Source: Cellulophaga sp. L1A9 (GTDB taxonomy: Bacteria; Bacteroidota; Bacteroidia; Flavobacteriales; Flavobacteriaceae). From it: a DNA stretch of 64,000 nt. The notes beneath the pieces were generated by a model. That model did not search any database. It had not been told where the DNA came from and was given only the letters and a program-made list of their open reading frames with translations. Positions 1-8,547 of the stretch are shown here, one piece after another. Location: NCBI RefSeq assembly GCF_009797025.1, contig NZ_CP047027.1, forward strand, positions 1,736,001 through 1,800,000, in the 5' to 3' direction. Every line of letters starts with the position of its first letter. Position 1 is the first letter of the stretch. The translations under genes were made by a program, and so were the position numbers.

Positions 1-2088
1 TACCGCACAGTATTTAAAATCTGGTTCTTTTGAAACTGGATCTACAAGATCATTGGTTAAATTATTGGCACGCCCAAAATCGTTATTTAATATTTTTCCC
101 CAATGCATCGGCATAAAAACCACTTGCTCACGAATATCATAATTAATGGTAACTTTTACTTGAACTTCACCACGTCTACTTTTAATAACTGCTATATCGC
201 CTTCTTTTAATCGCCTTAAAAAAGCATCAACCTTATTCATTTCTAAATAGGGATGCGGAATATGGGTGAGCAATCTATTTACTTTTCCTGTTTTTGTACG
301 GGTATGCCATTGATCACGAACTCTACCTGTATTTAAGATTAGCGGATACTCTATATTTGTCTCTTCCGAGGTATTATAAACTTCTGTCGGTGCATTAAAA
401 TGTGCCTTTTTATCTGGTGTGCTAAAAACTAGGTCAGTAAACAACCTTGGTGTTCCTGGATGGGTATCGTGAGGTACTGGCCACTGAAAACTACCTTCAT
501 TTTTAAGTCTTGAATACGATAATCCAGAAATATCTATAGGTGTTCCTTTTGTTAACAAGCAATGCTCATCATATACTTCACTTGCATTGGTATAATTAAA
601 CCCCTCAAAATCCATTGCTTGCGCAAAGCGCCATAAGATTTCTGCATCTGGCAAGGCCTCTCCCGGAGCATCAATCACTTTTGGCAAATAACTAATTCTA
701 CGTTCAGAATTGGTCATAGTACCTTCTTTTTCTAACCAACCTGCAGCGGGCAATAGTAAATCTGCAAATTTCGTAGTTTCAGAATTATGAGAGATTTCTT
801 GAACCACAACAAAGCTCGCTTTCTTTAAAGCACGCTCTATCTTATTAGAATTAGGCATACTCACCACAGGATTGGTACAAATAATCCAAATAGCTTTTAG
901 CTTTCCTTCATCAAGTGCATCAAACATTTCTGTTGCAGTATAGCCTGGCTTTTCCTGAATAGGTTTTCCTCCCCAAAAATTGGCCACTTCATTTCTATGT
1001 TCCGGATTGCTTAAATCTTTATGAGCTGCTAATAGATTTGCCATTCCACCAACCTCACGCCCTCCCATAGCATTAGGTTGCCCTGTTAATGAGAAAGGAC
1101 CCGATCCTGGCTTTCCTATTTGACCTGTTAACAAGGATAAATTAAGTAACGATACGTTTTTTGAAACCCCAATAGCACTCTGATTAAGTCCCATGGTCCA
1201 CATGCTGATAAAACCTTTAGCATTGCCAATGTATTGGGCTGCTTTTTTAATTTCGTCTGCAGGGATTCCACATTTATCTGCTGCTTGACGGATGGTTAAT
1301 GTAAAAGCACTCGCTTTACAAGCTTCAAAATTTTCAGTATGTTTTTTTATAAAATTCTTATCTATTTTCTTTTTCTCAATTAATAATCGCGCAATAGCAT
1401 TGAACAAAATTACGTCTGTACCTGGAAGAATTTGCAAATGTAAATCTGCCGAAGCACAGGTCTGCGTTTTACGAGGGTCTACCACTATAATTTTTACATT
1501 CGGGTTTTCCTCTTTATGTTTTTCTAAACGTCTAAATAATATAGGATGACACCACGCAGGGTTTGCTCCTGCAATTAAAAAACAATCTGCTAATTCTATA
1601 TCCTCATAAGCGATAGGCACAGAATCATCTCCTACCGTTTTTTTGTAGCCTACCACTGCCGAACTCATGCATAAGCGAGAATTAGTATCAATATTATTAC
1701 TTCCTATAAACCCTTTAATAATTTTGTTAGCTAAATAATACTCTTCGGTTAAACATTGTCCTGACACATAAAAACCAACACTATCAGGACCATGCTTAGC
1801 AATAATGCTTTTAAAAACTGCAGTTGCACGCTCAAAAGCTGCATCCCAGGAGACACGCTGTAACGGGTGGTTTCTACTCCATCTCATTTCTGGATACAAA
1901 ATTCGATCTGTGGTATCTTGTGCTACGTAGTTCAAGTTTTTACCCTTAGAACATAACATACCCGTATTTACAGGATAGTCTTCATCACCTTCTACACTCA
2001 AGATCCCTTTTGCATCTTTCTCTACCACTATACCGCAGCCTACTCCGCAATAGGAACAAATAGTTTTATGTGTTGTATTCTTTTGCAT
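1..2088 (-). CDS. nasA: assimilatory nitrate reductase catalytic subunit (molybdopterin oxidoreductase), partial
   Basis: The frame stays open to the left window edge, so the C-terminus is missing (696 codons seen). It is the catalytic subunit that reduces nitrate to nitrite in the cytoplasm. The N-terminus carries the [4Fe-4S] ligands C11, C14, C18 and C46 (CSYCGVGC, then LCSKGK). The motif NSRLCMSSA puts a cysteine near residue 140 where Nas/Nap enzymes bind molybdenum. The later GQPNAMGGREVGG and LLPAAGW stretches are typical of the family. An in-frame ATG lies 13 codons upstream at 2127. I chose 2088 because the peptide then starts just before the cluster and the operator-promoter at 2139-2160 sits at a normal distance. 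Neighbours (nitrate transporters, nirBD, SUMT) support the assimilatory role. Confidence 0.93.
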   Translation of the reverse strand, partial: MQKNTTHKTICSYCGVGCGIVVEKDAKGILSVEGDEDYPVNTGMLCSKGKNLNYVAQDTTDRILYPEMRWSRNHPLQRVSWDAAFERATAVFKSIIAKHGPDSVGFYVSGQCLTEEYYLANKIIKGFIGSNNIDTNSRLCMSSAVVGYKKTVGDDSVPIAYEDIELADCFLIAGANPAWCHPILFRRLEKHKEENPNVKIIVVDPRKTQTCASADLHLQILPGTDVILFNAIARLLIEKKKIDKNFIKKHTENFEACKASAFTLTIRQAADKCGIPADEIKKAAQYIGNAKGFISMWTMGLNQSAIGVSKNVSLLNLSLLTGQIGKPGSGPFSLTGQPNAMGGREVGGMANLLAAHKDLSNPEHRNEVANFWGGKPIQEKPGYTATEMFDALDEGKLKAIWIICTNPVVSMPNSNKIERALKKASFVVVQEISHNSETTKFADLLLPAAGWLEKEGTMTNSERRISYLPKVIDAPGEALPDAEILWRFAQAMDFEGFNYTNASEVYDEHCLLTKGTPIDISGLSYSRLKNEGSFQWPVPHDTHPGTPRLFTDLVFSTPDKKAHFNAPTEVYNTSEETNIEYPLILNTGRVRDQWHTRTKTGKVNRLLTHIPHPYLEMNKVDAFLRRLKEGDIAVIKSRRGEVQVKVTINYDIREQVVFMPMHWGKILNNDFGRANNLTNDLVDPVSKEPDFKYCAV

Positions 2089-2101
2089 GATTTTAAATCT
2101 A

Positions 2102-2160
2102 GATGCGAACGCATCGTAATTAGCCATGACAAGGTACGAAAAAATACGTATATATACGTA
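2102..2160 (-). promoter_or_regulatory. nasA promoter region with TACGTA-TATA-TACGTA palindrome
   Basis: A perfect 16-bp palindrome (TACGTA, 4 bp, TACGTA) occupies 2145-2160. Read on the minus strand it runs straight into a T-run (2139-2144) resembling the TAnnTTTG -7 box, with a second weak box TACCTTG just after. A further TACGTA followed by ATTACG lies upstream at 2246-2257. Between palindrome and start codon is a small inverted repeat GATGCG-AA-CGCATC (2102-2115). The same palindrome design recurs at other nitrate promoters of the window. Binding by the FNR-like regulator is inferred. Confidence 0.6.
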
Positions 2161-2257
2161 GTGTTGATTTGATAATAATCAGCCTAAGGTTTTGATATAT
2201 CAATAATTAACTGGGAATAAAATAGTCGCATCTATGCAAAATACCTACGTAATTACG

Positions 2258-3133
2258 CTAAGAAATAGTATTTCTATACGCCTTAGGAGACGTTCCTATA
2301 GATCGTTTAAAATACTTTATAAAATAGGAATCATCCTCAAAGCCTAAACGGAATGCCACTTCATTTATAGGTAAATTCGTGAATTTCAACAAACGTTTCG
2401 CTTCTAATAATACGCGTTCTTTTACAAGCTGTGAAGGTGCTTTATCGACAACGTTTTTAGTAATTGTGGTAAGGGTTTTAGAAGAAGTATTCAGTAAATT
2501 TGCATAGTCAATTATTGCCAATCCGCTTGTATAGTGGAGTTCAATAAGATCTTTAAATTTAAAAAACTGCCGCTCGTAATGGGTATTAATCTGTAATTTT
2601 CTACTCGTATCTGCATAATGTATCCGCTCTACAGAAATCAGGAGTGATTTTAGTAAGAAGCGTATCATATCTTCATGACCAAAACTTAGTTTATTAGGCA
2701 ATTCTTTTTCGATTAATTCAATATGATGTGCTGCTATTTTTGCAGTAGCATCGTCTAAAAGGTAACAGGGGTTTTGCTCGATATTGAAAATGTTATATTT
2801 TAAAAAAATATCAACATCAGAATGCCTAAAAAAGCTTTCATTAAAATGAATCAGCCAACCTTCTACCTCTAAATTAGCATCAAAAGAATGAATTTGGTCT
2901 TTATTCGTAAAAAGCACCATGTTTTTTTCGATAGCATAGTTGTTGAAATCTACTGTATGCGTACCTCCTTTATTAAAAAACCAAAGCAATTGGTAGTAGC
3001 TGTGCGAATGAGGTATCGCTGCTTTTTCTGGATTTTTTTTACGGTAACTTTTTAAATCGTGCAGCTGAAACTGCAACTTATCAGGATGCGCTTTATGTAG
3101 GTGATATTGCTCTATTTTATGAGAATCTTTCAC
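2258..3133 (-). CDS. AraC-family transcriptional regulator
   Basis: A 291-residue protein with an N-terminal cupin-like sensing half (histidine-rich PHSHSYYQLLWF near residue 42) and a C-terminal AraC double helix-turn-helix. The signature NEVAFRLGFEDDSYFIKYFKRSIGTSPKAYR lies in the last 40 residues. The start is GTG at 3133, overlapping the TAG stop of the amine oxidase gene by one base, so the two are probably translationally coupled. It is the last gene of a short operon with the amine oxidase and AhpD-like genes and most likely regulates it. The ligand is unknown. It lies next to nasA, but nothing ties it to nitrate. Confidence 0.88.
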   Translation of the reverse strand: MKDSHKIEQYHLHKAHPDKLQFQLHDLKSYRKKNPEKAAIPHSHSYYQLLWFFNKGGTHTVDFNNYAIEKNMVLFTNKDQIHSFDANLEVEGWLIHFNESFFRHSDVDIFLKYNIFNIEQNPCYLLDDATAKIAAHHIELIEKELPNKLSFGHEDMIRFLLKSLLISVERIHYADTSRKLQINTHYERQFFKFKDLIELHYTSGLAIIDYANLLNTSSKTLTTITKNVVDKAPSQLVKERVLLEAKRLLKFTNLPINEVAFRLGFEDDSYFIKYFKRSIGTSPKAYRNTIS

Positions 3134-4176
3134 TAATGTTTCAATTTTTCGGCAGCTAATTTTCCACTATAAATAGCACCGTCCATATAACCTCCATGCA
3201 AGGGTGATGTTTCTGCTCCAGAAAACAACAGTTTTCCATTCATATAAAAGTCGGCAAAAACAGGATTCCCATACGCCGGACTCATATAAATAGACTTAAT
3301 GGTTTCACAAGAAGTGTTTTTATCCTGCGACCAATCCTTTTCATTATAGGAGGTGTACTCCATAATTTCTTCGCCTAAATATTTAGTAAGATACGCAAGA
3401 ATTTTTGCTTGGCGTTCCTCAGGAGTCAAATCTCTTAGTGCTTCATTTACAAAGCCCATTAAGCCAAATTCAGTTTCATCATGATTGGTATGATCATACA
3501 GTTCTGTTACAGCACCCACTTGCCCTATAACAGTTCCTGATAAATTTCTAGCCTTCCAAAAAGGTTGTTTGAACTTTATACCAACCTTTATAGCATTACT
3601 CATCCAGGTATGCGTTTTTTCCATCACTTCAGTAACATTACTTGGTAATTCTGGTGAAAAATCTATCCGCGTTGTGATCCGTGGCGGAATGGTACTCACT
3701 ACTTTTTCTGCACTATACACCCCTTTATTGGTTACTACCTTTATGCTACCACCAAGATCTTCCATCGCTAGAACTGTGGTATCTGTATGTATTTGATTAG
3801 AGAAAGATGCTGCTAATTTTTTAATTACAGCAATGGACCCGCCTGCAATTCTATGTGCAGATGGTGCACTAGGATCATTTTGAAAATAATGCTCAGGAGC
3901 CATAGTACTATACACCAAAACACTCTGCCCTTTAGCATATTGAGAGAATTTTTCAATCTTCAATTCCCTCAACATACCAGCCACATGTGTATGATGATTT
4001 TGAAACCAAGTAGCTCCAAAATCAATCTGATTAGCTGTCAAAATTCTACCTCCAATTGTTGCTCTAGCATCTAAAATAACAACATCTGATTCGCCTGCTT
4101 TGTACAATTCATAAGCCGTAGTTAGTCCAGAAAGGCCTGCGCCTAATATTAAATATTTAGAGGTAGTTTGTATCAT
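3133..4176 (-). CDS. FAD-dependent amine oxidase family protein
   Basis: A 347-residue flavoprotein. The N-terminus has the dinucleotide-binding fold LILGAGLSGLTTAYELYKAG with the acidic residue in VVILDAR, then IGGRI. The C-terminus has the flavin-contacting segment LLFSGAETSPLHGGYMDGAIYSGKLAAE seen in monoamine oxidase relatives. It is about 100 residues shorter than typical monoamine oxidases. No signal peptide is visible. Its ATG overlaps the stop of the upstream AhpD-like gene by one base, and its own stop overlaps the AraC start, so the three form a tight transcription unit. The substrate cannot be told from sequence. Confidence 0.8.
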   Translation of the reverse strand: MIQTTSKYLILGAGLSGLTTAYELYKAGESDVVILDARATIGGRILTANQIDFGATWFQNHHTHVAGMLRELKIEKFSQYAKGQSVLVYSTMAPEHYFQNDPSAPSAHRIAGGSIAVIKKLAASFSNQIHTDTTVLAMEDLGGSIKVVTNKGVYSAEKVVSTIPPRITTRIDFSPELPSNVTEVMEKTHTWMSNAIKVGIKFKQPFWKARNLSGTVIGQVGAVTELYDHTNHDETEFGLMGFVNEALRDLTPEERQAKILAYLTKYLGEEIMEYTSYNEKDWSQDKNTSCETIKSIYMSPAYGNPVFADFYMNGKLLFSGAETSPLHGGYMDGAIYSGKLAAEKLKH

Positions 4177-4481
4177 TATTTATTCATTAAATGAGTTCCA
4201 TGAACCACTGCCGCTCCTGCTCTTAATGCCGCCGCGACGAAGGTTACTTCTGCTAATTCTTCTTGTGTAACACCCGCTTTAACGGCTTGCTCTTTATGTA
4301 TTTCTAAACAATAAGGGCACTGCGTTGTTAACGCCACAGCAATCGCAATTAATTCTTTGTATTTTTTAGGAATTACACCATCACTCAAAGCTTCTTTATC
4401 AAAAGCTTGAAATGCTTTCATTGCCGGACTCGCATTTTTTTCTAAAGCCCCCAAGTGCTTTAAATTATCCATTGTATACAT
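4176..4481 (-). CDS. carboxymuconolactone decarboxylase / AhpD-like protein
   Basis: A 101-residue all-helical protein with the AhpD signature CPYCLEIHKEQAVKAG (CxxC plus conserved His), the peroxidase or thiol redox centre of this family. The second half has VTFVAAALRAGAAVVHGTH, as in other single-domain CMD proteins. A second ATG at 4472 would remove three residues and is equally possible. It is probably a thiol-dependent peroxidase or redox partner for the adjacent oxidase. The amine oxidase could produce hydrogen peroxide, which would give this gene a protective role; that link is inference. Confidence 0.85.
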   Translation of the reverse strand: MYTMDNLKHLGALEKNASPAMKAFQAFDKEALSDGVIPKKYKELIAIAVALTTQCPYCLEIHKEQAVKAGVTQEELAEVTFVAAALRAGAAVVHGTHLMNK

Positions 4482-4502
4482 ATTACTTATATTTTATAAA
4501 GA

Positions 4503-4535
4503 TTAAAAAAAATAAGATAAGACACACCTCTTATC
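4503..4535 (-). terminator. rho-independent terminator after the SDR gene
   Basis: On the minus strand GATAAG pairs with CTTATC (4530-4535 with 4516-4521, 8-nt loop) and is followed by a T-rich tail with a run of eight T. It lies between the SDR gene and the AhpD-like gene, so part of the SDR transcript should stop here. Confidence 0.5.
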
Positions 4536-4555
4536 CTTTAATAAAAACTTGAGTT

Positions 4556-5305
4556 TTAGTTTCTCCCAGACATTACACCGCCATCAGTATCCCAAATGGC
4601 ACCAGTTACCCATGATGCTTTATCTGATAATAAGAAATGTATGGTTTCGGCTACATCTTCTGGCTGCCCTATTCTCCCAATTGGATGAAACGCATTAAAG
4701 CCTTTTAAAGCTTCGTGCGCTTTTTCTGCATCGCCAAAAACACTATCATACACCGGTGTTTCTACAAGAGCAGGAGAAACTGCATTGACACGAATTTTAT
4801 GATCTGCAAGCTCCATAGCCAAATGTTGTGTAAGAGAATGTAATCCTGCCTTTTGCATAGAATACGCAGAAGAAGGCGTTGCTTTTACTGCTTGTTTTGC
4901 CCACATTGAACCTACATTTACAATGGCACCACCACCTGTAGCTGCCATTTTCTTGGCTGCATTTTGTGTAATAAAAAAGAAACCACGATTTAAATCTTGG
5001 TAAGAATCATAATCTTCTACAGTATGATCTAAGAATGGTTTAGGTCCAAAAATCCCAGAAGCATTTACGAGATAGTCTAAATTTTCCCATCCATCAACCA
5101 TACTATTTAGCTCACTTACCGCACTAAGGTTTGTAATATCAACCTTATGACAATGTAAATTCTCCGAAACCTCATTTTTAAAAGCGTTTAGCTTAGTATC
5201 ATTGGTTCCAACAATATGCACTTCTACACCTTCCTTTAATAATCTTTGGGCTGTAGCTTTTCCTATTCCACTACTTCCGCCTACAATTAATGCTGTCTTT
5301 TTCAT
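4556..5305 (-). CDS. short-chain dehydrogenase/reductase (SDR) family oxidoreductase
   Basis: A classical SDR of about 249 residues. It has the TGxxxGxG-type cofactor loop as [15 protein letters not shown] at the N-terminus, the NASG motif (LVNASGIFG), and the YxxxK catalytic pair in [10 protein letters not shown] with an upstream serine. The C-terminus [16 protein letters not shown] is typical. The open frame extends to 5365, but the extra 20 residues are not SDR-like, so I place the start at the ATG at 5305 ([10 protein letters not shown]). It heads a divergent pair with the DUF5995-like gene. The substrate is unknown. Confidence 0.86.
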   Translation of the reverse strand: MKKTALIVGGSSGIGKATAQRLLKEGVEVHIVGTNDTKLNAFKNEVSENLHCHKVDITNLSAVSELNSMVDGWENLDYLVNASGIFGPKPFLDHTVEDYDSYQDLNRGFFFITQNAAKKMAATGGGAIVNVGSMWAKQAVKATPSSAYSMQKAGLHSLTQHLAMELADHKIRVNAVSPALVETPVYDSVFGDAEKAHEALKGFNAFHPIGRIGQPEDVAETIHFLLSDKASWVTGAIWDTDGGVMSGRN

Positions 5306-5421
5306 TTGTTTATTTTTTATATTAAAACTTAGAGACAAAATTATGCAGCATATAACGCCTAGCATGGTAGGTACTAGAGAGAAAATGGTATTTTTAGGAA
5401 GTAAAACTTTTTCCTTATTAA

Positions 5422-6177
5422 ATGAACGAGCCTAAAACCATCAAAGAAGTACTGGTTGTACTTGACACCATCATTGAAGAATGCATTGCTAAAAATAGCC
5501 GATTGGGCTTATTTGCTTATTTATACCGAAGAACCACTGCCGAAATTTTAAAAGAAGTAGAACGTGGTGGTTTTGAAAACAATGTACAATTAGAACAGAT
5601 GGATGTTGCTTTTGCCAATTTGTACATAGACGCCTACCAAGAGCATGCTAAAGGGAATAAAGTGAGTGCCTCTTGGCTGTTTTCTTTTGAGAATGCAACA
5701 GAAGAACTAACTATTCTGCAACATATTATGTTAGGGATTAATGCTCATATAAATCTAGATTTGGGCATTGCAACGGCTGCGACTATGAAAGGAAAAGAGC
5801 TTACCCTTATTGAGAAAGATTTTAATACTGTAAATGATATTCTTTTTAATATTACCAATGAAATGCAAGACCGGTTAAGTCGCGTTTCACCATTACTTTT
5901 CCTATTAGATCTCTTGGGAAAAAATACGGATGAGAAGGTGATTGATTTTAGTATGCGTAAGGCAAGACAACAATCTTGGAACAGCACTAATCTTTTATGG
6001 GCTCTTGATGAAAGCCAAAAACCTGAGGCTATCGCTAAAATAGATCGATTAGTACTAGAATTGGGGAAATTCATAAAAGACCCAAAATCTAAATTAATTG
6101 GCTATGTATTAAAAGGCATAAGATCTTTTGAAGAAAAAGATGTTGGCCTAATTATTACCAAACTGCAGAAAGACTAG
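5422..6177 (+). CDS. DUF5995-like cytoplasmic protein
   Basis: A 251-residue soluble protein without signal peptide or membrane segment. I recognise the general pattern of the DUF5995 family ([13 protein letters not shown] near residue 30, [12 protein letters not shown] near 70, and a helix with [13 protein letters not shown] near 120). It is predicted mostly helical. Function is unknown. It is divergent from the SDR gene and converges on the response regulator with only three bases between stop codons, so it is probably a single-gene transcript. Confidence 0.6.
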   Translation: MNEPKTIKEVLVVLDTIIEECIAKNSRLGLFAYLYRRTTAEILKEVERGGFENNVQLEQMDVAFANLYIDAYQEHAKGNKVSASWLFSFENATEELTILQHIMLGINAHINLDLGIATAATMKGKELTLIEKDFNTVNDILFNITNEMQDRLSRVSPLLFLLDLLGKNTDEKVIDFSMRKARQQSWNSTNLLWALDESQKPEAIAKIDRLVLELGKFIKDPKSKLIGYVLKGIRSFEEKDVGLIITKLQKD

Positions 6178-6180
6178 CAA

Positions 6181-6852
6181 TTAGACCAAATTAAATTCTT
6201 GTGCTTTTTTAGACAGGTCGATAAGGTTCTTAACATCCATCTTGCGCATTAAATTAAACCGGTGCGTTTCTACCGTACGCTTACTATTCTCCAATTTTTC
6301 TGAAATTTGTTTATTGGTCAATCCCGATAAAATAAGCTCTAAAATCTGAAGCTCTTTACTGGTCAAATCAAACGGATTCTCATTTGATTTTGCTGGTTTT
6401 AGTTTTTCGGAAATAGGCTTATTTCCACTTAAAAGATTATTGACCAAGACATTAGAAATATCACCACTAAAATACTTACCTCCTTGCTGTACTGTACGTA
6501 TTGCTTTTATAAATTCGGTCTTACCAGTATCTTTAAGTAAATAGCCATTGGCTCCAGCATTCACAGATTTTAGTATATATTCCTCCGAATCATGCATGGA
6601 TAGAATAATGGTTTTTGTAGCAGTCCCTTGTTTATTTAGGATTTCAACAGCATCAATACCATTCATCACAGGCATTCGAATATCAATAATCAGCAGATCT
6701 GGTTTTTTTTCATTCACCATATCAATAGCTTCTTTTCCATTAGAAACCTCAGCAACTACTACTAAATCTTCTTCCTCTTCAAGTAAAGCACGAATACCAT
6801 CTCTAACTAAAGAATGATCATCTGCTAAAACTATTCGTATCGTCTGGGCCAT
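6181..6852 (-). CDS. NarL/FixJ-type response regulator
   Basis: A 223-residue regulator with a receiver domain (acidic pair D11-D12, phosphoacceptor D57 in LLIIDIRMP, conserved K in GYLLKDTGK) and a C-terminal LuxR-type helix-turn-helix (LTSKELQILELILSGLTNKQISEKL, then KRTVETHRFNLMRKM). The class matches the HisKA_3-type NarX-like kinase at 21323-23173, which has no regulator next to it, so I infer that they pair. The promoter region carries a TACGTA element like the nitrate genes, which supports that link. Confidence 0.92.
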   Translation of the reverse strand: MAQTIRIVLADDHSLVRDGIRALLEEEEDLVVVAEVSNGKEAIDMVNEKKPDLLIIDIRMPVMNGIDAVEILNKQGTATKTIILSMHDSEEYILKSVNAGANGYLLKDTGKTEFIKAIRTVQQGGKYFSGDISNVLVNNLLSGNKPISEKLKPAKSNENPFDLTSKELQILELILSGLTNKQISEKLENSKRTVETHRFNLMRKMDVKNLIDLSKKAQEFNLV

Positions 6853-6873
6853 AATTAAAAATGATATTTATTA

Positions 6874-6908
6874 CAAATATAAATTAAAAATACGTAGTTG
6901 AATACTTA
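6874..6908 (-). promoter_or_regulatory. promoter of the response regulator gene with TACGTA half-site
   Basis: On the minus strand a TATATTTG box (6874-6881) fits the Bacteroidota -7 consensus TAnnTTTG and lies about 20 bases before the ATG. Ten bases further upstream is TACGTA (6891-6896), preceded by TAAGTA at a six-base gap instead of the four-base gap of the full palindromes. I read it as a degenerate member of the same site family. Confidence 0.4.
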
Positions 6909-6991
6909 GAAAAATTTGAATAGCGTCAACGCATAAAAAAGCCTACAATCCTAAAATATGACCTAGGGTTTTTAATTGCTTATTTTAAAAA

Positions 6992-8413
6992 TTAAATAGC
7001 AGGACCACTATCTACTACAGCTTCTATTACCGCTTCAATAGTGTTTGGTATATTTTCAAAAAAGTCATAACCCGTAAGTATTTCTACGGAATCTACTGAG
7101 GTAGTAAATTGCGTCCAATCACTGCTAATACCTTGATCATTAGGCACATTAATAGCAATCATTCTAGTAGAAGATGCTACTCTGTTGATATCATCCGAAC
7201 CATTAGGCAAAATTAACACTACTTTCCAAAAGGTATCGGGTACCGTAATGTTCGTATTATATATTAAATCTGCAGCCCCATTAGATCCTGTTCCACCAAC
7301 ACCGGCAACGCCAGCAATAACATGGATTTCATTTCCCTCACTAGCCAAATCTCTTAAATAATCTTCAAAATTTGCCCAAATTCCTTGGTTATTATTAGGA
7401 GATTGAGGGGCTATATTGGTCATATAATAGGTGTTCTCATTCGAATCTTCATCACCATTTCTATCTGCCGAAGGGCACAAATGCCCTCTATTAAATCCTG
7501 TATTGGTATAGTTTGATGTGGTAGCTCTAAAAAAACTAGTAGGAAGCGAAACATCTTGTTTAAAACAATTACACCTTTCTGTATCACCTGTCCAAGCGGC
7601 ACTTAAATGCCAGCTCACCCAATTTGCTGTTCCTTTAGAGTTATTATAAGACAGGACATAATCTGTATTATCTAAATAGTAATTATCTGATAACACACCT
7701 GCATCAGAAGGATTTCCGAAAGTAATGTTACTATCTTTTGAAGCAATGCCAGCGTCTACAGAAACGTCTGGTATGCTCATTTCAATATTATCGATATTTA
7801 CGCGATTAGCTCCTCCTGATAATTTTAAAATACCATAGCGTGCACTCCCTGGTTCATTTAATTCATAAACAACTGTGTTTAAAATTGTAGAATTGGTGGT
7901 CACCACATCGCCTACCGTTAACCATGATACACCACTATCATAAGATAGCACTAGTTGCCAGGTAGAAGTGCCATCAGCACCATATGCGGCATGCCGAATA
8001 CTTAAAGATTCTACCCCGTTAGTCATATCAAAATTCATAATCAAGTGTCCTGAATTTCTTATTCTAACCGATTTAGAACCATATTTTCTATCATTGGTCA
8101 ATGCACCAATCAATGCATCAGAAAGATTCCAACTTCCTGAATTTTCAATGATAACATCATTAGCTGCGTAACTAGATTTTGAGGCCACCTCAAAACCTTC
8201 TATAAAACCATCTATCCCTTTTGCGGTGTGACGGTGTTTAAAATAACCTTCATTATCAAAAAAATAAGTGGGAACATTTTTTGAGCCCGAAATCAAAAGT
8301 TCTGATGATAACTCAATTTCTTCATAATAACTCACATCATCATTAGTACAACTACTAAAAATGAATACTGAAAATATTAAAAGTGATACACGATGAATTA
8401 CATAAGTTTTCAT
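6992..8413 (-). CDS. exported DNA/RNA non-specific endonuclease lipoprotein (NUC1 family)
   Basis: A 473-residue lipoprotein: signal peptide with lipobox FSSC at about residue 22. Residues about 60-215 form a beta-rich module (EGFEVASKS, SGSWNLSDALIG, GSKSVRIRNSGHLIMNFDM) like those attached to exported enzymes of Bacteroidota. Residues about 235-455 are the NUC1 nuclease with the metal/catalytic motif NRGHLCPSADR (DRGH variant with N in place of D) and NIAPQSPNNNQGIWANFED. It would degrade DNA or RNA outside the cell. It lies between the response regulator and the nitrate porin, transcribed the same way, but appears to have its own promoter. Confidence 0.85.
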   Translation of the reverse strand: MKTYVIHRVSLLIFSVFIFSSCTNDDVSYYEEIELSSELLISGSKNVPTYFFDNEGYFKHRHTAKGIDGFIEGFEVASKSSYAANDVIIENSGSWNLSDALIGALTNDRKYGSKSVRIRNSGHLIMNFDMTNGVESLSIRHAAYGADGTSTWQLVLSYDSGVSWLTVGDVVTTNSTILNTVVYELNEPGSARYGILKLSGGANRVNIDNIEMSIPDVSVDAGIASKDSNITFGNPSDAGVLSDNYYLDNTDYVLSYNNSKGTANWVSWHLSAAWTGDTERCNCFKQDVSLPTSFFRATTSNYTNTGFNRGHLCPSADRNGDEDSNENTYYMTNIAPQSPNNNQGIWANFEDYLRDLASEGNEIHVIAGVAGVGGTGSNGAADLIYNTNITVPDTFWKVVLILPNGSDDINRVASSTRMIAINVPNDQGISSDWTQFTTSVDSVEILTGYDFFENIPNTIEAVIEAVVDSGPAI

Positions 8414-8441
8414 TTACTTGACTATTTAATAATTAAAAAAT

Positions 8442-8471
8442 CAAATATACAGTTTGTAAGATTATTCTTAC
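8442..8471 (-). promoter_or_regulatory. putative promoter of the nuclease gene with inverted repeat
   Basis: TATATTTG on the minus strand (8442-8449) fits the TAnnTTTG -7 box, 29 bases before the ATG. Just upstream is the inverted repeat GTAAG-N6-CTTAC (8456-8471), which may be an operator. It is not the TACGTA motif of the other nitrate promoters. Confidence 0.35.
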
Positions 8472-8483
8472 TTATATTTAAAA

Positions 8484-8524
8484 CAAAAAAACTACTATAA
8501 TGAAATATTCTTCATCATAGTAGT
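8484..8524 (-). terminator. terminator of the nrtABCD-porin operon
   Basis: On the minus strand ACTACTAT pairs with ATAGTAGT (8 bp), extended after one mismatch by four more pairs around an 8-nt loop, and is followed by seven T. It lies 23 bases after the porin stop codon. Confidence 0.75.
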
Positions 8525-8547
8525 GTATAGAACTGTTGTATTTAACC

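Noticed and set aside
2089-2127. Upstream in-frame ATG for the nitrate reductase at 2127
   Set aside because: It would add 13 residues not seen at the usual start of the family and would place the operator and -7 box almost on the start codon.
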